Shown: one piece after another, positions 5,607-9,052 of the stretch
Position numbering within the stretch: position 1 is the first letter of the stretch
How the letters are laid out: the number at the start of each line of letters is the position of its first letter
Source of the DNA: Pseudaeromonas sp038247115
Lineage (GTDB): Bacteria > Pseudomonadota > Gammaproteobacteria > Enterobacterales > Aeromonadaceae
Assembly: GCA_038247115.1 (NCBI GenBank)
Contig: JBBRVG010000104.1
Location: forward strand, 1-9,052
DNA length: 9,052 nucleotides
Reading direction: 5' to 3'
Notes under the pieces: generated by a model
The model's input: the letters and a program-made list of their open reading frames with translations, nothing else
Databases searched by the model: none
Told to the model about the DNA's origin: nothing
Program-made: the position numbers and the translations under genes

Positions 5607-6815
5607 ATGAAAGCTATTTATCTGGATAACAACGCCACGACCCGGCTCGATCCCATGGTGCTCGAAGCCATGATGCCGTTTTTGACCGAGCACTATGGTA
5701 ATCCGTCCTCTATCCACGGTTTCGGCGAGCCGGTGCGCAAGGCGCTGGAAGTAGCGCGCCATCAGGTGGCGGCCCTGCTGGGTGCTGAACATGACAGCGA
5801 AATCGTCTTTACCTCCTGCGCCACCGAGGCCAACAGCACGGTTCTGCTCTCGGCGGTGGAAGCCTTGCCCGATCGCAAGCAGATCATCACCACGGCGGTG
5901 GAACATCCGGCCATTCTGGAAGTGTGCGAACACCTGGAGCGCCAGGGTTATCAAATTCATCGTCTGGCGGTGGATGGCCAAGGTCGGCTGGATCTGGAGG
6001 CCTATGCCGCCCTGCTTAGTGACCAGGTGGCGCTGGTGTCGGTGATGTGGGCCAACAATGAAACCGGCACCCTGTTCCCTGTGCTGGAGATGGCCCAGAT
6101 GGCCAAGGACAAAGGCATTTTGTTCCATACCGATGCGGTCCAGGTGATCGGCAAGATGCCCGTCAACCTGGCCAGCAGCGCCATCGATCTGTTGTCGTTT
6201 TCCGGCCACAAGTTGCATGGTCCCAAGGGGGTTGGCGCCCTGTATGTGCGCCGTGGCACCCGCTTCCGGCCGCTATTGCGGGGCGGCCATCAGGAGCGCG
6301 GACGCCGCGCCGGTACCGAAAACAGTGCCGGTATCATAGGGCTGGGCATGGCTTGCGAGCTGGCCGAGCTGCATATGTCCATGCTCGAAGGGCCTATTCG
6401 TGGCCTGCGTGACAAGCTGGAGCAGGCGCTGTTGGCGGCAGTTCCCTGCTCCATGGTCACTGGCGATCCGCAGAACCGCACCCCCAATACCCTGAATATC
6501 GCGTTCGAATTTGTTGAAGGGGAGGCCATCTTGCTGATGCTCAATCAGCTGGGGATTGCCGCCTCCAGCGGCAGCGCCTGTACCTCCGGCTCGCTGGAGC
6601 CCTCCCATGTGATGCGCGCCATGGGTATTCCCTACACGGCGGCGCACGGCAGCATCCGCTTCTCCTTGTCGCGCTTTAGCCGCGAGCGGGAGATTGATCA
6701 GGTGATACTGCAACTGCCGATGATCATAGAGCGCCTGCGATCCTTGTCGCCCTACTGGCAACAGAACAAGCCACAACTGGCCAGCCATGGCGAGTTCGCA
6801 CCGGCTTACGGCTAA
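5607..6815 (+). CDS. nifS: Nitrogenase-specific cysteine desulfurase NifS
   Basis: A PLP-dependent enzyme that converts cysteine to alanine and transfers the sulfur, through an active-site persulfide, to NifU. The 402-residue product shows the class V aminotransferase fold of the NifS/IscS group: N-terminal YLDNNATT, EHPAILE around residue 100 (the His stacks on PLP), the PLP lysine Lys202 in SFSGHKLHGPKG, RRAGTEN, and catalytic Cys325 in SSGSACTSG. Lys202 and Cys325 have the same numbers as in Azotobacter NifS. The start has AAGGAGT (5594-5600) 6 bases before ATG. It is the last gene of the first unit, with an intrinsic terminator about 25 bases after its stop. The C-terminal tail after about 375 is variable in the family. 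Confidence 0.97.
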   Translation: MKAIYLDNNATTRLDPMVLEAMMPFLTEHYGNPSSIHGFGEPVRKALEVARHQVAALLGAEHDSEIVFTSCATEANSTVLLSAVEALPDRKQIITTAVEHPAILEVCEHLERQGYQIHRLAVDGQGRLDLEAYAALLSDQVALVSVMWANNETGTLFPVLEMAQMAKDKGILFHTDAVQVIGKMPVNLASSAIDLLSFSGHKLHGPKGVGALYVRRGTRFRPLLRGGHQERGRRAGTENSAGIIGLGMACELAELHMSMLEGPIRGLRDKLEQALLAAVPCSMVTGDPQNRTPNTLNIAFEFVEGEAILLMLNQLGIAASSGSACTSGSLEPSHVMRAMGIPYTAAHGSIRFSLSRFSREREIDQVILQLPMIIERLRSLSPYWQQNKPQLASHGEFAPAYG

Positions 6816-6840
6816 CAATAACCTCCTCTGTTCAACCCTT

Positions 6841-6867
6841 GGGCCGCATTCGTGCGGCTCTTTTTTT
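6841..6867 (+). terminator. Intrinsic terminator after nifS
   Basis: An 8-bp GC-rich stem (6841-6848 with 6853-6860, one G-T pair) is capped by the very stable TTCG tetraloop and followed by seven T (6861-6867). It should end the iscA-nif nifU nifS transcript and uncouple nifV from it. Confidence 0.93.
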
Positions 6868-6886
6868 GGGCGACGACGTTCTGTAG

Positions 6887-6970
6887 TCCGGGCTCTGTGG
6901 TCTGGGGCCTGCCTTCTGGGATATCAGCTCTGGGAGCTGAGATCTGGGGCTAGCGATCTGCTGCATGGGC
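6887..6970 (+). repeat. Degenerate 14-bp tandem repeat, six units
   Basis: Units start at 6887, 6901, 6915, 6929, 6943 and 6957, exactly 14 bases apart. The head of each unit is TCTGGG in four of them (6901, 6915, 6929, 6943), TCCGGG in the first and TCTGCT in the last. The remaining eight bases vary. A 7-bp hairpin, TCAGCTC-TGG-GAGCTGA (6924-6940), spans units three and four. No reading frame explains the period. Function is unknown. Confidence 0.7.
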
Positions 6971-6985
6971 GAGGGCTTCGCTGGC

Positions 6986-7088
6986 TACGGCAGCTTGCGG
7001 GATAAGCCGACCGTCGGCGGCAGGGAGGCCGCCGTCGCGGCTACAGGGATGTATTCACGGCGAGTCGGCGTTCCCGGGAGTTGCCGTA
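6986..7088 (+). repeat. Self-complementary structured element between nifS and nifV
   Basis: Outer stem 6986-6996 pairs with 7078-7088 (11 pairs, two G-T). Then 6998-7002 pairs with 7072-7076 (5), and 7006-7011 with 7064-7069 (6). These close a junction of two hairpins: 7015-7021 with 7028-7034 (7 perfect pairs, loop AGGGAG), and 7035-7038 with 7060-7063, enclosing TACA-GGGA-TGTA (7042-7053), a 4-bp stem with a GNRA-type loop. It may be an intergenic repeat of the REP/BIME kind or a structured RNA; there is no coding frame I believe. It lies after the nifS terminator and before the nifV promoter, outside both predicted nif transcripts. Confidence 0.55.
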
Positions 7089-7090
7089 TC

Positions 7091-7123
7091 TACGACTATC
7101 TATGTACGACTATTCGCTACGAC
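7091..7123 (+). repeat. Short direct repeats TACGACTAT
   Basis: TACGACTAT at 7091-7099 and 7105-7113 are 14 bases apart, with a third TACGAC at 7118-7123. The reverse complement GTCGTA is at 7141-7146, overlapping the NifA site, and could pair with the third copy. Function is unknown. Confidence 0.5.
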
Positions 7124-7139
7124 CTGTGCCGCAGGCTTG

Positions 7140-7155
7140 TGTCGTAATTCCCACA
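7140..7155 (+). promoter_or_regulatory. NifA upstream activator site for nifV
   Basis: TGTCGTAATTCCCACA is an exact TGT-N10-ACA match. It lies about 97-112 bases upstream of the start point expected from the sigma-54 element at 7226-7241, nearly the same spacing as at the iscA-nif promoter. Confidence 0.8.
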
Positions 7156-7196
7156 ATGTGGGGCGACAGCGTGATGTTGTGGCGGATATAGAAACG

Positions 7197-7209
7197 CAAT
7201 TCATTGAAT
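7197..7209 (-). promoter_or_regulatory. Candidate IHF site at the nifV promoter
   Basis: CAATTCATTGAAT on the plus strand matches the complement of the IHF pattern at all but one position. It falls between the NifA site and the sigma-54 promoter, as at the upstream promoter (4246-4258). Weak on its own; the matching placement at both promoters adds some support. Confidence 0.35.
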
Positions 7210-7225
7210 AACAACAATTATTTAA

Positions 7226-7241
7226 TGGAACGCCTCTTGCT
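7226..7241 (+). promoter_or_regulatory. Sigma-54 (RpoN) promoter of nifV nifW nifZ
   Basis: TGGAACGCCTCTTGCT has the GG (7227-7228) and GC (7239-7240) 10 bases apart and a perfect TTGCT -12 half. The -24 half is TGGAAC instead of TGGCAC. Expected start is near 7252, 23 bases before nifV. Confidence 0.85.
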
Positions 7242-7262
7242 GTATCTCGCTATGGATTGGCC

Positions 7263-7269
7263 AAGGGAG
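7263..7269 (+). promoter_or_regulatory. Ribosome binding site that fixes the nifV start
   Basis: AAGGGAG is 5 bases before the ATG at 7275. An in-frame TTG at 7257 would place this site inside the gene and lies only about 5 bases from the predicted transcription start. Confidence 0.8.
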
Positions 7270-7274
7270 CGCGT

Positions 7275-8453
7275 ATGCAACAGACAGCACCCATCATCAT
7301 CAATGACACCACACTGCGGGATGGCGAGCAGTCGGCCGGGGTAGCCTTTACCCGGGATGAGAAGATCGCCATTGCCCTGGCACTGGAAGCGGCGGGTGTG
7401 CCCGAGCTGGAAGTCGGTATTCCGGCCATGGGCCCGGAGGAGTGTGCGCGCATCGCCGCAGTTAGAGCGCAAATCCGCCACAGTCAGCTGATGGTCTGGT
7501 GCCGCGCCGCGTTACCGGAAGTCGAGCAGGCTGCACGGTTGGCTGTGGAGTGGGTGGATATCTCGATGCCGCTGTCGGCGCAGATGCTGGCCCACAAGCT
7601 GGGCATCAGCCGCCAGCAGGCCGACGATCGCCTGGTGCTGGCCGTAGAGCGAGCCCGCGCGCTCGGGTTGCGGGTCTGTATCGGTTGTGAGGATGCCTCC
7701 CGGGCCACGTCCGACGAGCTGACGGCCATTGCCCGCCTGGCCCATGAATTAGGGGCCGAGCGACTGCGCTTTGCCGATACCTTGGGCATTCTGGATCCCT
7801 TCGCCACCTTCGAGCGCATCAGCCTGCTGCGTCAGCACTGGAGCGGTCAGCTGGAGATCCATGCCCATGACGATCTGGGGCTGGCCACCGGCAATACCCT
7901 GGCCGCGCTGCGGGCGGGTGCCACCCACGCCAACACCACTGTGATCGGCCTGGGCGAGCGGGCCGGTAATGCGCCGCTGGAGGAGGTGGTGCTGGCGGCC
8001 AGCCACTGTTATGGCCGTCAAACCGGGATCGATCCGCTGCAGCTGCCGGGTCTGTGCCAGCAGGTGGCTGCGGCCGCCGGACGGCAGATTTCGGCGCAAA
8101 AACCGCTGGTCGGCGATCTGGCTTTTACTCATGAGTCCGGCCTGCATGTGGATGGCCTGCTCAAGGACTGCCGCAACTATCAAGGCGTCGATCCCCATCT
8201 GCTGGGCCGCGAACACAGGTTGGTGCTGGGCAAGCACTCGGGCCGACATGGCGTGATGGCGATCTTTTCCCGCCTCGGGCTGCCGCTGACTGAGGGCGAT
8301 GCCGAGCCTGTGTTACAGGCGATCCGCCAATTTGCGGAGAGCCGCAAACGAAATCCTGACGAGGGAGAGCTGCGGACCTTGTACCGCACCCTGCTCTGCC
8401 GGTCACAAGCCGCTATTCGGATGAACGAGGAGGTGTTATGGAGTGGTTTTTAA
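7275..8453 (+). CDS. nifV: Homocitrate synthase NifV
   Basis: Condenses acetyl-CoA with 2-oxoglutarate to give homocitrate, the organic ligand of the nitrogenase iron-molybdenum cofactor. The 392-residue product belongs to the DRE-TIM metallolyase family (isopropylmalate and homocitrate synthases). Seen: the catalytic NDTTLRDGEQ motif with Arg15, Asp16 and Glu18; the metal-binding HAHDDLG with His196 and His198; and NTTVIGLGERAGNAPLEEV, followed by FTHESGLHVDG. There is no C-terminal leucine-type regulatory domain, which fits NifV rather than LeuA (about 500 residues). I start at the ATG at 7275 because of the AAGGGAG site. It is the first gene after its own NifA/sigma-54 promoter. Its last 16 bases overlap nifW, so the two are probably translationally coupled. 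Assignment as NifV over other homocitrate synthases rests on the nif context. Confidence 0.96.
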   Translation: MQQTAPIIINDTTLRDGEQSAGVAFTRDEKIAIALALEAAGVPELEVGIPAMGPEECARIAAVRAQIRHSQLMVWCRAALPEVEQAARLAVEWVDISMPLSAQMLAHKLGISRQQADDRLVLAVERARALGLRVCIGCEDASRATSDELTAIARLAHELGAERLRFADTLGILDPFATFERISLLRQHWSGQLEIHAHDDLGLATGNTLAALRAGATHANTTVIGLGERAGNAPLEEVVLAASHCYGRQTGIDPLQLPGLCQQVAAAAGRQISAQKPLVGDLAFTHESGLHVDGLLKDCRNYQGVDPHLLGREHRLVLGKHSGRHGVMAIFSRLGLPLTEGDAEPVLQAIRQFAESRKRNPDEGELRTLYRTLLCRSQAAIRMNEEVLWSGF

Positions 8454-8761
8454 CCCTGCCGGGGGTGGATGAGCTGGAAACTGCCGAAGAGTTTCTGGCC
8501 CATTTTCAACTTCCCTTTGAGACAGAGCAGGTGCGCATCAGCCGCCTGCATATCATGCACCGCTTCCATCAGGCGCTGAGCACGGCCGACGCGGCCAGCC
8601 TGGATGAGGCGGGCCGTTTTGCCCTGGCTCAGCAGTTACTGCGCGAGGCGTATCAGACCTTTCATCATCAGCCGGTGCGCGGCAACTCCAGCCTCAAGAT
8701 CTATCAGCGCATGGAGCCGTTTTTTATTCCGCTGAGCCAATTACAGGAGGTGCGGCTATGA
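8438..8761 (+). CDS. nifW: Nitrogenase stabilising/protective protein NifW
   Basis: A small cytoplasmic protein (107 residues, normal for NifW) that associates with the MoFe protein and is needed for full activity, with proposed roles in maturation or oxygen protection. Seen: the typical opening with an LPGVDELETAEEFLAHF-like stretch at residues 7-23, the NifW core ending in a VRISRLHIMHRF-like helix, and a C-terminal PFFIPLSQLQ. No cysteines are present, so it is unlikely to carry a cluster itself. ATG at 8438 has GAGGAGG a few bases upstream. It overlaps nifV by 16 bases and nifZ by 4 (ATGA), indicating a tightly coupled operon. Confidence 0.93.
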   Translation: MEWFLTLPGVDELETAEEFLAHFQLPFETEQVRISRLHIMHRFHQALSTADAASLDEAGRFALAQQLLREAYQTFHHQPVRGNSSLKIYQRMEPFFIPLSQLQEVRL

Positions 8762-9052
8762 GCGATGCCCAATTTGACTATGGCGCGCCGGTCCGACTGG
8801 TGCGGGCGGTGCGGGATGACGGCAGTTTTCCTGGCAAACAGCGTGGCGATCTGCTGGTGCGCAAGGGCGCGCTGGGCTATGTGCGCGACGTCGGCACCAT
8901 ATTGCAGGATCAGGTGATCTATCAGGTGCACTTCATGGAGCTGGGCTACACAGTCGGCTGCCGCGAGCAGGAGCTGATCCCCGGTGATGCCCCCTGGATT
9001 GACAGCGAATTCGAGTTTGGCGACTGGGTGGAGGCGGCCAGTACCCTGGCGA
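8758..9052 (+). CDS. nifZ: Nitrogenase maturation protein NifZ (3' end outside window)
   Basis: NifZ helps form the second P-cluster of the MoFe protein. The visible 98 codons include FDYGAPVRLVRAVRDDGSFP, then GDLLVRKGALGYVRDVGT, LQDQVIYQVHF and VGCREQELIP, the repeated hallmarks of this family's SH3-like core. The start overlaps the nifW stop as ATGA and has AGGAGG (8745-8750) 7 bases before it. The frame is still open at the window edge; family members are usually longer than this, so the C-terminus is missing only because of the cut. A nifM gene commonly follows in this arrangement but cannot be seen here. Confidence 0.93.
   Translation, partial: MSDAQFDYGAPVRLVRAVRDDGSFPGKQRGDLLVRKGALGYVRDVGTILQDQVIYQVHFMELGYTVGCREQELIPGDAPWIDSEFEFGDWVEAASTLA

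Noticed and set aside
7118..7146. TACGAC...GTCGTA stem as a terminator upstream of nifV
   Set aside because: Six outer pairs around a long interior and no T tract; it overlaps the NifA site and is better explained by that motif.

Overview
The window joins a chromosomal-type integron to a nitrogen-fixation (nif) gene cluster, with one sensory/regulatory gene between them. The source is probably a diazotrophic gammaproteobacterium. The nif order (iscA-nif, nifU, nifS, nifV, nifW, nifZ) is the one known from Azotobacter and Pseudomonas stutzeri, apart from the absence of a cysE copy after nifV. The integron integrase reads like the IntI4 group of Vibrio and related aquatic gammaproteobacteria. 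I cannot name the genus from this sequence.

Region 1 (1-2091), integron. The integrase gene (1120-2091, + strand) reads away from a cassette array that lies to its left and is oriented on the minus strand. From the integrase outward come an attI-like region (about 899-1085), cassette 1 (534-898), cassette 2 (48-533) and the first 47 bases of a third cassette. Cassettes 1 and 2 each carry one small, AT-rich, two-helix membrane protein gene followed by an attC site. The two attC sites differ at one base in 73. A LexA-like site lies just upstream of intI.

Region 2 (2092-4326). After a 474-base stretch with no convincing gene, a 486-residue HDOD+GAF protein is encoded on the minus strand (2566-4026). 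It is divergent from the nif operon, and the 300-base gap between them carries the nif control sites.

Region 3 (4179-6867), first nif unit. Two overlapping NifA-type upstream activator sites and a sigma-54 -24/-12 promoter precede iscA-nif, nifU and nifS, which encode iron-sulfur cluster assembly for nitrogenase. A strong intrinsic terminator ends this unit right after nifS.

Region 4 (6868-9052), second nif unit. A 407-base interval (6868-7274) holds a six-unit 14-bp tandem repeat, a strongly self-complementary block of about 100 bases with a GNRA-capped hairpin, and a complete second NifA/sigma-54 promoter. This promoter drives nifV (homocitrate synthase), nifW (nitrogenase protection/maturation) and nifZ (P-cluster maturation), which are overlapped or tightly packed. 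The window ends inside nifZ.

Together the nif genes supply clusters (IscA, NifU, NifS), the homocitrate ligand of FeMo-co (NifV), and maturation factors (NifW, NifZ). The structural genes nifHDK are not in this window. No wholly new gene system is evident. The most unusual parts are the structured and repeated DNA between nifS and nifV, and the palindrome-rich attI region.
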